DNA from: Nitrospira sp.
GTDB lineage: Bacteria; Nitrospirota; Nitrospiria; Nitrospirales; Nitrospiraceae
NCBI GenBank assembly: GCA_030653545.1
Contig: JAURZE010000028.1
Location: forward strand, 88,607 to 152,606
Reading direction: 5' to 3'
Length of the DNA: 64,000 nt
Position numbers and translations under genes: made by a program. This document shows positions 39,300 through 48,669 of the stretch, in pieces. How positions within the stretch are numbered: the first letter of the stretch is position 1; each line of letters begins with the position of its first letter. Under the pieces are notes generated by a model, which did not search any database, was not told the DNA's origin, and worked only from the letters and a program-made list of their open reading frames with translations.

Positions 39300-40406
39300 A
39301 TGGCAGACCCGCAATGGACGGACATTGGCAGCGTCGATGAGTTGAAGCAGAAGCCTCTGCAAGAGGTTTCCTCCGGGAAGACGACGATCGCACTGACGTA
39401 TAAAGATGGGGCGTTTTCCGCAATCTCAGGAATTTGCAATCATGTCGGTGGTCCGTTGGGCGACGGCGCCCTTGACGGCGACTATGTCGTCTGTCCCTGG
39501 CACTACTGGAAGTTCCATCGCCAAACCGGGCAAGGAGAGCCGGGGTACGAGCAGGATCAGGTTCCGGCCTATGCGACCAAAGTGGAGAACGGCCGGCTCT
39601 ACGTGGATCTTGCTTCGGCGACGAAACGAAAGAAGCAGAAACACGAGCCTCATCTGCTCGCCCGCCCGGTGGTGCGCCAGGCCGGCCCGATCCGCGTCGT
39701 GGGGATCTCGACGACGGTTATGACCCTGGAACATCCGCGGTACAGCACGTCCGACGCGATGTTGGACGTCGCGCTTGAGCATGCCTCAAAAGCGCTGCAA
39801 CTTGAGACACAATGCATCAAGCTCCGCGAGCTGACCTTTCGTGCCTGCGAGGGGTTCTATTCGAAATCCGCTTCTGCCTGCACCTGGCCCTGCTCGATCA
39901 CGCAGATGGATCCGACGGACCAGCTTGACCGCGTGTACGAAGCGATCGTGCATTGGGCCGATGTCATTCTCATTTCAACCCCGATCCGCTGGGGCAACGC
40001 CAGCAGCCTGTATTACAAGATGGTCGAGCGGATGAACTGCATCCAGAATCAGGAGACCATCGCGAATAAACACCTGCTCAAAAACAAAGTGGCGGCATTC
40101 ATCATCATGGGCGGCCAAGACAATGTCCAAGGTGTGGCGGGACAACTTATGACCTTTTTCGCCGAAGTTGGCTGCCAGTTCCCGCAGTTCCCGTTTATCG
40201 CCCATTCCAGAGGCTGGAGTGCCGAGGACATGGAACGGAATGTCAAAGAAGTACAGGACAGCCAGGAACTTCTGAAGGGGGCGCAAGAACTCGTCGTCCG
40301 CGCGGCGGATTTGGCGAAACTCATGATCGGCGGTCAGCTCCCTGACCATCCGCTTGCCCGCGGCGGACGCAAGGCGCATCAGCTCGATAGTGAGCCGATG
40401 GGATAG
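39300..40406 (+). CDS. Rieske [2Fe-2S] - NADPH-dependent FMN reductase fusion protein
   Basis: 368 residues. Residues 1-105 are a ferredoxin-type Rieske domain with ligands Cys46-x-His48 (CNHVGGPLG) and Cys65-x-x-His68 (CPWHYWKF). After a basic linker (KRKKQKHE), residues about 125-330 are a flavodoxin-like FMN reductase domain: RVVGISTTVMTLEHPRYSTSDAMLDVALEHA, then DVILISTPIRWGNASSLYYKMVERMN and KVAAFIIMGGQDNVQGVAG. The arrangement suggests electron flow between the iron-sulfur centre and FMN inside one soluble protein. Electron donor and substrate are unknown. A 93-base gap with a GAGGAG site separates it from the VOC gene. Confidence 0.85.
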   Translation: MADPQWTDIGSVDELKQKPLQEVSSGKTTIALTYKDGAFSAISGICNHVGGPLGDGALDGDYVVCPWHYWKFHRQTGQGEPGYEQDQVPAYATKVENGRLYVDLASATKRKKQKHEPHLLARPVVRQAGPIRVVGISTTVMTLEHPRYSTSDAMLDVALEHASKALQLETQCIKLRELTFRACEGFYSKSASACTWPCSITQMDPTDQLDRVYEAIVHWADVILISTPIRWGNASSLYYKMVERMNCIQNQETIANKHLLKNKVAAFIIMGGQDNVQGVAGQLMTFFAEVGCQFPQFPFIAHSRGWSAEDMERNVKEVQDSQELLKGAQELVVRAADLAKLMIGGQLPDHPLARGGRKAHQLDSEPMG

Positions 40407-40461
40407 GTCATTAGCAGAAGCAGTGTTTACGAATCGTGTCTCCTATCTGTGGGGTGCAGGA

Positions 40462-40908
40462 ATGAAAGCGCACTATCTCGGCCATGTCGTGTTTTATGTG
40501 AAGGATCTTGAGCGATCGCTCGGCTTCTATCGCGATCTCTTGGGCTTCAAAGAGGTGGGCCGGATCTTCAACGGTGCGGCGGCGGCGTTGACGTCCGGCC
40601 GGACGCATCATGAGTTGCTATTGATCCAGGTCGGTGACGCGCCCGGCCCGTCGACCGGCCGGCGTCGGGGCCTCTATCACATCGGCATTAAGGTGGGAGA
40701 CAGCCTGGAGGAATTGCGTGCCGCGAAGCAGGAATTGGAGCAGGCGGGTGTGACTATAGACGGGATGAGCGACCACACGGTGAGCCAGAGTTTGTACCTG
40801 CGTGATCCCGATGGGAATGAAGTCGAAGTGTATGTCGATGCGGATGAATCGTTGTGGAAGAACAATCCGGCGGCGGTTGTGTCGCCGATCAAGCCGCTTT
40901 ATTTATAA
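40462..40908 (+). CDS. VOC superfamily protein (catechol dioxygenase/glyoxalase-like)
   Basis: 148 residues from the ATG at 40462 (MKAHYLGHVVFYV); an upstream in-frame extension overlaps the preceding gene and is rejected. Two VOC half-domains: LGHVVFYVKDLERSLGFYRDLLGFKEVGR and YHIGIKVGDSLEELRAAKQEL, ending with YLRDPDGNEVEVYVD, a typical metal-ligand Glu strand. His8, His in LYHIGI and Glu near the end are the likely metal ligands. Substrate unknown. It lies between the Rieske-flavin gene and the CDGSH gene on the same strand. Confidence 0.85.
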   Translation: MKAHYLGHVVFYVKDLERSLGFYRDLLGFKEVGRIFNGAAAALTSGRTHHELLLIQVGDAPGPSTGRRRGLYHIGIKVGDSLEELRAAKQELEQAGVTIDGMSDHTVSQSLYLRDPDGNEVEVYVDADESLWKNNPAAVVSPIKPLYL

Positions 40909-40929
40909 CCTCACAAGGAAGGACAACAC

Positions 40930-41166
40930 ATGGAAAAGCCGGTCATCGCAGCCAAGCAACCCGCAGTCTTGTCGTTGGAGCCGGGCACCTATTATTGGTG
41001 CCGCTGCGGACGCTCGAAGAGCCAGCCGTTTTGCGACGGGGCGCACAAGGGCACGGATTTCACCCCCATGGAGTTTACGACGACCGAAAAGAAGCAGGTG
41101 GCGTTGTGCCAGTGCAAGCAGACCAAGAATCCGCCGTTCTGCGACGGAGCCCATAAAGCGCTGTAA
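40930..41166 (+). CDS. Twin CDGSH iron-sulfur domain protein
   Basis: 78 residues with two CDGSH (mitoNEET-type) motifs. Ligands are Cys24, Cys26, Cys35, His39 and Cys60, Cys62, Cys71, His75, each in C-x-C-x8-C-x3-H with FCDGAH. Each motif binds a [2Fe-2S] cluster through three Cys and one His. Such short tandem proteins are known in bacteria. AAGGA precedes the ATG. It ends a run of redox genes and converges on the acyltransferase gene with a 22-base gap. Confidence 0.92.
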   Translation: MEKPVIAAKQPAVLSLEPGTYYWCRCGRSKSQPFCDGAHKGTDFTPMEFTTTEKKQVALCQCKQTKNPPFCDGAHKAL

Positions 41167-41188
41167 CGTGTTTCAGGGAGTGTGAGTC

Positions 41189-42064
41189 CTACGTCGTTTC
41201 CGGCTGTCGTTTCCAGCGATTGTGCAGCCAAAGCCAGCTTTCGGGGTGGCGACGGATCACTTGTTCGAATTGCGTGCTCATGACCTGGGTATAGATCTGG
41301 ATCCGTGCTGCGGGATCCTCGACCGGTGGGAAGACGACGGGCTCAAACACGAGTCGGAAGCGCTCCCCGTTACGGACAAGATAGGCAAACATGACTGGCG
41401 CGCCGGTGCGGATGTGTAGCAGTGCCGGCAGTGTGGTCGAGGAGGCCGGGCGGCCGAAGAAGTCGACGAAGACGCCGCCGCTCGACAAGCTCTGATCGAT
41501 CATCATGCCGATGATGCCCCGGCTCTTGAGACATTTGAGCGAGGCCTTCACGGCGTCTTTGGGGAGGATGATAGTCAGCCCGCTGGCGGTGCGTTTCTCA
41601 TAGACCCAGCGATCGACCAACGGATTGCGGACGGTCCGGGCGATGACGGTCATGTTCCCAAAGGCGCGCTGCACCAGTGCGCCGGTCAGTTCCCAGTTGG
41701 TGAAATGCGCGGTCAGGCCGACGATGCCCTTGCCCTCCTTGAGGGCGGAGTCCACATGCTCGCGGCCTTCGATCTCCACCAACCGGTCGATCGACCCGTC
41801 GGTAAAGTCGGCCACGCGGGAGAATTCAACGGCCAGCCGGCCGAGATTGCGCCAGACCTCCCGGGCAATGTGCGCGCGCTCGGCCTCAGACTTTTCGGGA
41901 AACGACAGGGCCAGATTGTGCAGGACGAGATCGCGCCGTTTGGTGATGATGTGCGCGATGCCCAGACTGAGCTGTTCGCCCAGCCCGATGGCCCATGAGC
42001 GTGGCAACACCTGGAACAGCAGATCGGCGAAACGGACAAGGGCATACTCAAAGGCATGTTTCAT
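41189..42064 (-). CDS. LpxL/HtrB-type lysophospholipid/lipid A acyltransferase
   Basis: 291 residues from the ATG at 42064; an upstream in-frame extension begins with a poorly supported start. The LPLAT signature H-x4-E is in TAHFTNWELTG; other family blocks are RRDLVLHNLALSFPEKS, GMMIDQSLSSGGVFVDFFGRPASS and the C-terminal HPESWLWLHNRWK. Enzymes of this family add secondary acyl chains to lipid A in the inner membrane, which supports a Gram-negative envelope. The hydrophobic N-terminal segment would anchor it. It is divergent from the RND operon. Confidence 0.88.
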   Translation of the reverse strand: MKHAFEYALVRFADLLFQVLPRSWAIGLGEQLSLGIAHIITKRRDLVLHNLALSFPEKSEAERAHIAREVWRNLGRLAVEFSRVADFTDGSIDRLVEIEGREHVDSALKEGKGIVGLTAHFTNWELTGALVQRAFGNMTVIARTVRNPLVDRWVYEKRTASGLTIILPKDAVKASLKCLKSRGIIGMMIDQSLSSGGVFVDFFGRPASSTTLPALLHIRTGAPVMFAYLVRNGERFRLVFEPVVFPPVEDPAARIQIYTQVMSTQFEQVIRRHPESWLWLHNRWKRQPETT

Positions 42065-42259
42065 TGTACGAGCGTACCTACTCCCTGCGGGGCGGCCGGT
42101 AAAGCGGGTCGATTGCCCGAGGGCCAAGAATATGTGAGTCTAAGGGCTTCCGCAATCGTAAAGATCGCATGCCGACCTACGGCATTGAGGTGGTAGAGAA
42201 ACAGGAGAGGGAACAGGTAGACTGACTCCCAGCGACTCTGTAGGTAGGGGATCTTCAAT

Positions 42260-43456
42260 ATGAATGTTTCTGCTCCATCACCCATATTTGTCCGATTCAT
42301 CGTCCTGGCGGTCATCTCATCGTGGATCATGGTTTCCGGCTGCAAGCAGGACGCCGGTTCAGCGCCGGCGCCGCCGGTGGCTCAGGTCGAGGTCATCACC
42401 GTGATGACACAAACCATTCCCGATGAGCCGGAATTCATCGGCCAGGCGGAAGCCTCCCGCCCGGTCGAGATCCGCTCTCAGGTTACCGGCTTGCTCAAAG
42501 CGGTGCTCTACCCCGAAGGTCGGGACGTTAAAAAAGGGAGTCGGCTGTATCAGATCGATCCGGTGCCGTTCCAGGCTGCTGCCGCCAGCGCGAAGGCGAA
42601 GATTGCCCAGGCGGAAGCTAAGCTGGTGCAGGCCAAGCAGGATCTGGAACGAGTAAAGCCGCTGCTTGCCGAACAAGCCGTGAGCCAGAAGGATGTCGAT
42701 GATGCCGTGGCGCAAGAGCTTTCTGCGAAAGCCGCCCTCCAGGGGGCCAAGGCGGATCTCATCAAGTCCCAATTCGATTTGGACAACACGCTCATCACGG
42801 CGCCTATCAGCGGACTGATTGAGCGGAGCCGTTACTACGAGGGACGGCTCGTGTCGGCGCAAACCGATTTGCTGACGGTGGTCCATCGCGTCGATCCGAT
42901 GTTTGTAGTCGTGAATGTGCCGGAAAGCTTTATTCTGAAGCGGCGGCGCGACATCGAGTCGAAGAAAATTCACCATCCGGGCGTCTATCAATTGCGGGGC
43001 CGCCTCACAATGATGGATGACACGGCCTATCCGCATGAAGGCGTGCTGGATCTGCTTGAGCCGGGGTTGCGAAGCGAGACCGGCTCCCGCCAGACCCGGA
43101 TCACCTTTCCCAATCCGGATCGTTCCCTGCTGCCAGGGCAGTTCGTAAAGGTTCGCTTTACGGGAGACACGAAGACAGATGCCATCCTGATCCCGCAACG
43201 AGCCGTGCTGCAGGGGCCACAAGGGCCCTTCGTGTATGTGGTTGGTCCGGATGAGAAGGTCCAGATCCGCGACGTCGTCGCTTCCACGTGGAAGGGCGAT
43301 CAATGGATGATCGACGGCGGGTTGAAAGCCGGAGACCGTGTTGTGGTCAACGGGTTGATGACCATCGGTCCGGGCGCTCCGGTGAAGGCCGTGCCGTGGA
43401 AATCGACGGCGGTGCCGGCGGCGGATCCCGTGCCCCCCACTCCCAAGCAAGGATAG
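42260..43456 (+). CDS. RND efflux periplasmic adaptor lipoprotein (AcrA/MexA family)
   Basis: 398 residues. A signal peptide ends in a VSGC lipobox (about residue 33), so the adaptor is anchored to the inner membrane. The membrane-fusion pattern follows: VEIRSQVTGLLKAVLYPEGRDVKKGSRLYQIDP lipoyl half, an alpha-hairpin KIAQAEAKLVQAKQDLERVKPLLAEQAVSQKDVD, then LDNTLITAPISGLIERS and a beta-barrel. It links the inner-membrane pump to the outer-membrane factor encoded just downstream, three bases separate it from the pump gene. Confidence 0.94.
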   Translation: MNVSAPSPIFVRFIVLAVISSWIMVSGCKQDAGSAPAPPVAQVEVITVMTQTIPDEPEFIGQAEASRPVEIRSQVTGLLKAVLYPEGRDVKKGSRLYQIDPVPFQAAAASAKAKIAQAEAKLVQAKQDLERVKPLLAEQAVSQKDVDDAVAQELSAKAALQGAKADLIKSQFDLDNTLITAPISGLIERSRYYEGRLVSAQTDLLTVVHRVDPMFVVVNVPESFILKRRRDIESKKIHHPGVYQLRGRLTMMDDTAYPHEGVLDLLEPGLRSETGSRQTRITFPNPDRSLLPGQFVKVRFTGDTKTDAILIPQRAVLQGPQGPFVYVVGPDEKVQIRDVVASTWKGDQWMIDGGLKAGDRVVVNGLMTIGPGAPVKAVPWKSTAVPAADPVPPTPKQG

Positions 43457-43459
43457 ATT

Positions 43460-46400
43460 GTGACGTCGCACGTCTTTATCGACCGGCCGATTCTCGCGTC
43501 GGTGGTCTCCATCATCATTGTCGTGATGGGCCTCCTCGCCCTGCAGTTCCTGCCGGTCGCGCAGTTTCCTGAAATCACGCCGCCGGTCGTCCAGATCGAT
43601 GCCGACTATCCGGGTGCCAGCGCGGAAGTCGCCGCCGAGGCGGTGGCCAGGCCGATCGAAGTGACGCTTCCCGGCATCGACAATCTGCTCTATTTCGAGT
43701 CGACCAGCAGCAACGACGGGCATGTGACCATCAAGCTGACGTTCGAGATCGGGACGGATCCCGACATCGCCCAGGTGCAAACTCAGAACCGTGAAAAGCT
43801 GGCGGAGCCGCAGCTGCCGACGGAAGTGATCCGGCAGGGCGTGTCCGTCAAGAAGATGTCTCCCGACCTCGTGGCGGTCATCGTGCTGAAGTCCACCGAC
43901 CCCCGCCACGACGCGGTGTTTCTCTCGAATTATGCGACGTTGCGTGTGGTCGATGATTTGAAGCGGGTCAAGGGTGTGGGCGACGCGCTGGTCTTCGGCC
44001 AGCAGAATTACAGTATGCGGGTCATTCTCAATCCTCCGCAGATGGCGAAACTGGGCCTGATCCCGAGCGATATCGCCGCGATCATCCGCGAACAGAATCG
44101 CGACTATCCAGCCGGAACCATCGGGCGGGAACCGGCGCCGAAGGGTACCGAGCTGACGATCCCGATCATCTCGAAAGGCCGGCTGACCGATGTGAAGGAT
44201 TTCGAGGAGTTGATCGTGCGCGCGCTGCCGGACGGCTCCACGGTGCGGCTCAAGGACGTCGCCCGCATCGAGCTGGGCGCGCAGTCCTATTCGCTGGAGG
44301 GCCGCTGGAACAGCACCCCCACGACTTTCATTCTGACGTTTCTCTCGCCGGGAGCCAACGCGCTTGATACGGTGCGGCGGACGCGCGCCCAGATGGACGA
44401 GTTGACTAAAAACTTCCCGCCCGGCGTGTCCTACGACATTCCCTATGACACGACGCGGTTCATCGAGGTCTCGATCAAAGAAGTGGTCAAGACGCTGGCT
44501 GAGGCCATGGTGCTGGTCGTACTCGTGGTCTATGTGTTTCTCCAGAGCTGGCGGGCGACGATCATCCCGACGGTCGCCGTGCCGGTGTCGTTGATCGGCA
44601 CCTTTATCGGGCTCTATGCGCTGGGCTTCTCGATCAATACCATCACGCTCTTCGGAATGGTGCTGGCCATCGGGATCGTGGTGGATGATGCGATCGTCGT
44701 GGTCGAAAACGTCGAGCGCCACATGCGCGAAGACCGTGTCTCGGCGAAGGTTGCTGCCAAGCGGGCGATGAGCGAGGTCACCTCCCCGATTATTGCGATC
44801 GTACTGGTGTTGGTGTCGGTCTTTGTGCCGGTTGGATTTGTCGGCGGGATCACCGGCGCGCTCTACAAACAGTTCGCCGCGACGATCGCCATCTCGGTGA
44901 CGGTGTCGGGGTTCGTGGCGCTGACGTTGAGCCCGGCTTTGTGCGCCATGGTGCTTCTCCCGCAGCATGAGGCGCGCGGCGGATTCTGGGCCTTCTTCGA
45001 TCGAAACTTCGGGCGTACGCAACAGGGATTTTCCCGGATTGTGGGTTCGTTTCTGGCGAGACCGGTCCTTGTTATGCTGCTCTTCGGCGTGCTGCTGGTC
45101 GTCTCGACGGGTCTGTTCAAGGCCCTGCCGAAAAGCTTTCTTCCGGAGGAAGACCAGGGTTATTTCATTGTGGTGGCGCAATTGCCGGACGGTGCGTCGA
45201 AGCAGCGAACCGACGCGGTGCTCGAACGGATCGAGCGCTATTTCCAGGCGAATCCGGCGGTGCATTCGACCGACGCGCTGTCCGGCCAGAACTTTGTGTT
45301 CGGCACGCGCGGGCCGAATGCGGCGACGATGTTTGTGCCGCTCGTGCTCTGGGACGAGCGCCCCGAGCCGCAGAATCATGCGAAGGCGCTGGTGGGTGCG
45401 GCCTACGCGGAGTTCGCGAAAATTCCTGAAGCGTTGATCCTGGCCTTCAATGCGCCGGCTATTCGCGGCGTGGGGGCGGTCGGGGGATTCTCCGCGCAGC
45501 TACAAGACCCTAACAGCGGGGACTTTAAGAAGTTCGCCGCGGTGGCCCAGCAGTTCGTCGAACGGGCGCAGAAGGAGCCGGCGATCGGCCGGGTCGGGAC
45601 GAATTTCCGTGTCTCCTCTCCCCGGCTGTATGTGAATGTGAACCGGGAACGGGCGAAGGCCCTGGGGATTCCGATCTCCGACATCTTCGATACGCTGCAG
45701 GCCTACTTCGGCAATTTCTATATCAACGACTTCGTGAAATTCGGTCGCGTCTATCATGTGCAGACCGAAGCCGAAGCGGAATACCGGGCCACCCCTCAAG
45801 ATTTGGCGAAGATCTACGTGCGCGCGCAAACACCGCAAGGCACGAATATGATCACGCTCGATACGGTCGTGACGACGGAGTATCAGAGCGGGCCGGATCC
45901 GGTGAATCACTTCAACGGCTACAATACGGCGCTGGTGCTGGGTGCGGCGGCGCCGGGTTTCAGCTCGGGACAGGCCCTCGAAGCCCTGGATCGGGTCGGG
46001 AAAGAGGTCCTTGTGCCCCAGGGCTATTCGATCGATTACAGCAATATTTCGTTTCAGGAGCGGCGGGTGGGAGGACAGTCCGGCGTGGTCTTTGCCGTCG
46101 GGCTTCTGATGGTGTTTCTCGTCTTGGCCGCGCAGTTCGAGAGCTGGGTCGTCCCCTTTGCCGTGATTCTGGCCGTGCCCTTCGCAATCTTCGGCGCCCT
46201 CACCGCCGTCTTCCTGCGCGGGTTTGAAAACGACATCTATTTCCAGATCGGACTGGTGACGTTGATTGGTCTCTCGGCCAAAAACGCGATCCTGATCGTC
46301 GAGTTTGCCAATACGCGCTATGAAGCGGGCCGCCCGCTGATCGAGGCGGCGATGGAAGCGGCGAAGCTCAGGTTCCGTCCCATCATCATGACCTCGATGG

Positions 46401-46639
46401 CGTTTATCTTTGGAATGATTCCCCTGGTCGTGGCGCGAGGCGCCGGTGCGTCGAGCCGCCAGTCGATCGGCACAGGTGTCATGGGAGGCATGCTTGCGGC
46501 GACGTTCCTGGCGATCTTCTTCGTGCCTCTTTTTTACGTGGTGACCCGGCGGTTGACTCAACGTCGGACATCCGAATCCGCCCTCCTTGAGGAACCCCCC
46601 ACGCCGCTTTCATCGGAGGATGAGTCCCATCATGCGTAA
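43460..46639 (+). CDS. RND multidrug efflux permease (AcrB/HAE1 family)
   Basis: 1059 residues beginning at a GTG. Features of HAE1 pumps are the N-terminal FIDRPILASVVSIIIVVMGLLAL helix, QFPEITPPVVQIDADYPGAS porter entry, two large periplasmic loops, and the transmembrane proton relay GMVLAIGIVVDDAIVVVENVERHM with the two adjacent Asp. The C-terminal half has LTLIGLSAKNAILIVEFAN. It would export hydrophobic compounds using the proton gradient. Its stop lies 8 bases inside the next gene, the outer-membrane factor, giving a complete tripartite operon. Confidence 0.96.
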   Translation: MTSHVFIDRPILASVVSIIIVVMGLLALQFLPVAQFPEITPPVVQIDADYPGASAEVAAEAVARPIEVTLPGIDNLLYFESTSSNDGHVTIKLTFEIGTDPDIAQVQTQNREKLAEPQLPTEVIRQGVSVKKMSPDLVAVIVLKSTDPRHDAVFLSNYATLRVVDDLKRVKGVGDALVFGQQNYSMRVILNPPQMAKLGLIPSDIAAIIREQNRDYPAGTIGREPAPKGTELTIPIISKGRLTDVKDFEELIVRALPDGSTVRLKDVARIELGAQSYSLEGRWNSTPTTFILTFLSPGANALDTVRRTRAQMDELTKNFPPGVSYDIPYDTTRFIEVSIKEVVKTLAEAMVLVVLVVYVFLQSWRATIIPTVAVPVSLIGTFIGLYALGFSINTITLFGMVLAIGIVVDDAIVVVENVERHMREDRVSAKVAAKRAMSEVTSPIIAIVLVLVSVFVPVGFVGGITGALYKQFAATIAISVTVSGFVALTLSPALCAMVLLPQHEARGGFWAFFDRNFGRTQQGFSRIVGSFLARPVLVMLLFGVLLVVSTGLFKALPKSFLPEEDQGYFIVVAQLPDGASKQRTDAVLERIERYFQANPAVHSTDALSGQNFVFGTRGPNAATMFVPLVLWDERPEPQNHAKALVGAAYAEFAKIPEALILAFNAPAIRGVGAVGGFSAQLQDPNSGDFKKFAAVAQQFVERAQKEPAIGRVGTNFRVSSPRLYVNVNRERAKALGIPISDIFDTLQAYFGNFYINDFVKFGRVYHVQTEAEAEYRATPQDLAKIYVRAQTPQGTNMITLDTVVTTEYQSGPDPVNHFNGYNTALVLGAAAPGFSSGQALEALDRVGKEVLVPQGYSIDYSNISFQERRVGGQSGVVFAVGLLMVFLVLAAQFESWVVPFAVILAVPFAIFGALTAVFLRGFENDIYFQIGLVTLIGLSAKNAILIVEFANTRYEAGRPLIEAAMEAAKLRFRPIIMTSMAFIFGMIPLVVARGAGASSRQSIGTGVMGGMLAATFLAIFFVPLFYVVTRRLTQRRTSESALLEEPPTPLSSEDESHHA

Positions 46640-48047
46640 GCCATTGGCTCTCGGACTTTCGTTGTTGTTCGCTTCCTGCGCGGTGGGACCGGATTATGAG
46701 CGGCCCAAGACGGATGCGGGCGATACCTTTCGGATGGCGGAAACTCCGGCCGATGCGCCATCGTTGGCGAACCTGCCCTGGTGGGAACTCTTGAAGGACG
46801 ACCAGCTGCAGACGCTGATCAAGATGGCGCTGGCCGAAAACAAGGATCTACAAAAAGCCGTGGCCACCGTCGAAGAGTTTCAAGCACGCGCGCTGATCGC
46901 CAGGTCCGATTGGCTGCCGGGCATCACCGCGTCAGGCAATGCCCCTAACCTCGGCCGCAAAACAATCTTTCTGTTCCCCGGCTTTGCCAATCCGTTCAAC
47001 TATTATCTTCAAGGCAACCTTTCGTGGGAGCTCGATATCTGGGGTCGGATCCGTCGATCGAATGAAGCAGCCCGCGCGGACCTGCTGTCAAAAGAGGAAA
47101 ACCGGCGAGCGGTGGTTTTGCAGCTGGTGAGCGGCGTGGCCGAGAGCTATTTCAATCTGCTGCAGTTCGACGATCAGCTCGATATCGCTAAGCGGACCCT
47201 GCATTCATGGGAAGAGTCGGTGCGCATCGCCCAGGCCCGGCTCAAGCAGGGGATGACGTCCCGGTTGGATACGGATCAATTCGAAGCGGAGCGGGCCAAC
47301 GCGGCGGCGCGGGCGGCAGAACTCGAACGGCAGATGGTGCAGGCGGAAAACCAGCTGAGTGTGCTGCTCGGCCGGAAGCCGTTTGCGATTCCTCGCGGCC
47401 GTTTGTTGAATGACCAGATGGTGCCGCCTGCTGTGCCTGCCGGGCTTCCATCCGATCTGCTGCAGCGACGTCCGGATCTGCTCGACGCGGAACAGCAACT
47501 GGCGGCGGCGACCGCCCGTATCGGTGCGGCGAAGGCCGAACGATTTCCGAAAATCTCTTTGACGGGACTGCTCGGTGCTGCGAGCCCCCAGCTTTCGAAG
47601 CTCTTTACCGATCCGGCCTCCTTCGGGGTCGGAGGGATGGGGTTTGCGGCGCCGCTATTGAGTGGGCCGGTGCTCGGGTTTCAGCAGGAAGCGATCGAGG
47701 CGCAGGCGAAGCAAGCCTTGGCCCAGTATGAGAAGACGGTGCTCACGGCGTTTCGTGAAGTGGAGGACTCGCTCGTCGCGGTGCGCACGACACGGGTGCA
47801 GAGTGAAGCCCAGATGCAGCAAGTCGCGGCGCTCCAGTCGGCGCTGAAGCTGGCGGAGCTGCGCTATAAAGGGGGCCTGGCCAACTATCTCGATGTGCTG
47901 GTATCCAGAAGAAATCTATTCGAGGCCGAGCTGGCCTTGACCGGAACGCGCCGGTTACATGTCGTGTCCGTCGTTCAGTTGTATAAAGCGTTGGGCGGCG
48001 GATGGTCACCGGAGATGGACCGCAAGACCGAACCTCGCAAAGGATAG
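46632..48047 (+). CDS. RND outer-membrane factor lipoprotein (NodT/OprM family)
   Basis: 471 residues from the ATG at 46632, chosen because a lipoprotein signal with FASC lipobox follows directly and GGAGG lies upstream; earlier in-frame starts would add basic residues. After the anchor comes CAVGPDYERP, the hallmark of this family. Two TolC-like repeats follow, with LIKMALAENKDLQKAVATVEEFQARALIARSDWLPGI and the second copy DLLQRRPDLLDAEQQLAAATARIGAAKAERFPKISLTG. It forms the trimeric outer-membrane channel of the pump. Confidence 0.94.
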   Translation: MRKPLALGLSLLFASCAVGPDYERPKTDAGDTFRMAETPADAPSLANLPWWELLKDDQLQTLIKMALAENKDLQKAVATVEEFQARALIARSDWLPGITASGNAPNLGRKTIFLFPGFANPFNYYLQGNLSWELDIWGRIRRSNEAARADLLSKEENRRAVVLQLVSGVAESYFNLLQFDDQLDIAKRTLHSWEESVRIAQARLKQGMTSRLDTDQFEAERANAAARAAELERQMVQAENQLSVLLGRKPFAIPRGRLLNDQMVPPAVPAGLPSDLLQRRPDLLDAEQQLAAATARIGAAKAERFPKISLTGLLGAASPQLSKLFTDPASFGVGGMGFAAPLLSGPVLGFQQEAIEAQAKQALAQYEKTVLTAFREVEDSLVAVRTTRVQSEAQMQQVAALQSALKLAELRYKGGLANYLDVLVSRRNLFEAELALTGTRRLHVVSVVQLYKALGGGWSPEMDRKTEPRKG

Positions 48048-48051
48048 CGTG

Positions 48052-48657
48052 ATGAATAAGCCGGCTGATACGCAATTCCCCCTCCATGACCTGCTGACAC
48101 AGCGCTGGAGCCCGCGCGCATTTTCTGAACAGGCGGTGGGGCAGGAAAAGCTTCACGTGCTTCTTGAAGCGGCCCGCTGGGCGCCGTCATCCAGCAATGA
48201 ACAGCCCTGGCGATTCATCGTGGCGACCAAGGAGGAACCGGCGGACTATGACCGGCTTCTGGCCTGTCTGTTGGAGGGTAATCGCAAATGGGCCTATCGC
48301 GCTCCGGTGCTGATTCTATCTGTGGCGCGCATGGATTTTGAGGAGGATAGCCGACCGAATCGCCATGCCTTCCACGATGTCGGGGTGGCGACGGAGAATC
48401 TTCTGTTGCAAGTGAGCGCGCTCGGGCTCGTCGCGCATCCCATGGCGGGTTTCGATATCGAGAAGGCGCGGGACGACCTCAGGATTCCGTCCGGCTACGA
48501 GCCGGTCGCTATGATTGCGGTGGGCTACCCCGGCGAGCTGAGCGTACTGCCCGACTATCTGCAACAGCGCGAATTGAAGCCGAGAGAACGGAAGCCGCTG
48601 ACCGAGATCGCCTTTTCAGGGCAGTGGGGCCATTCCCTTCCATCCCCGTTGGTGTGA
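48052..48657 (+). CDS. Nitroreductase family flavoprotein
   Basis: 201 residues from the ATG at 48052 with AAAGGA upstream, only four bases after the outer-membrane factor gene. The FMN-binding pattern is present: QRWSPRAFSEQAVGQEKLHVLLEAARWAPSSSNEQPWRFIVAT, with central DVGVATENLLLQVSALGLVAHPMAGFD and a late AVGYPGEL. Family members reduce nitro compounds or quinones with NAD(P)H. Its close position after the pump genes suggests co-transcription in a detoxification operon. Confidence 0.9.
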   Translation: MNKPADTQFPLHDLLTQRWSPRAFSEQAVGQEKLHVLLEAARWAPSSSNEQPWRFIVATKEEPADYDRLLACLLEGNRKWAYRAPVLILSVARMDFEEDSRPNRHAFHDVGVATENLLLQVSALGLVAHPMAGFDIEKARDDLRIPSGYEPVAMIAVGYPGELSVLPDYLQQRELKPRERKPLTEIAFSGQWGHSLPSPLV

Positions 48658-48669
48658 GAGAGCGAATCG

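Noticed and set aside
42359-45379. 1006-codon minus-strand frame opposite the RND adaptor and pump
   Set aside because: It spans two intact pump genes on the other strand and is a product of codon bias, rich in His/Arg/Asp.
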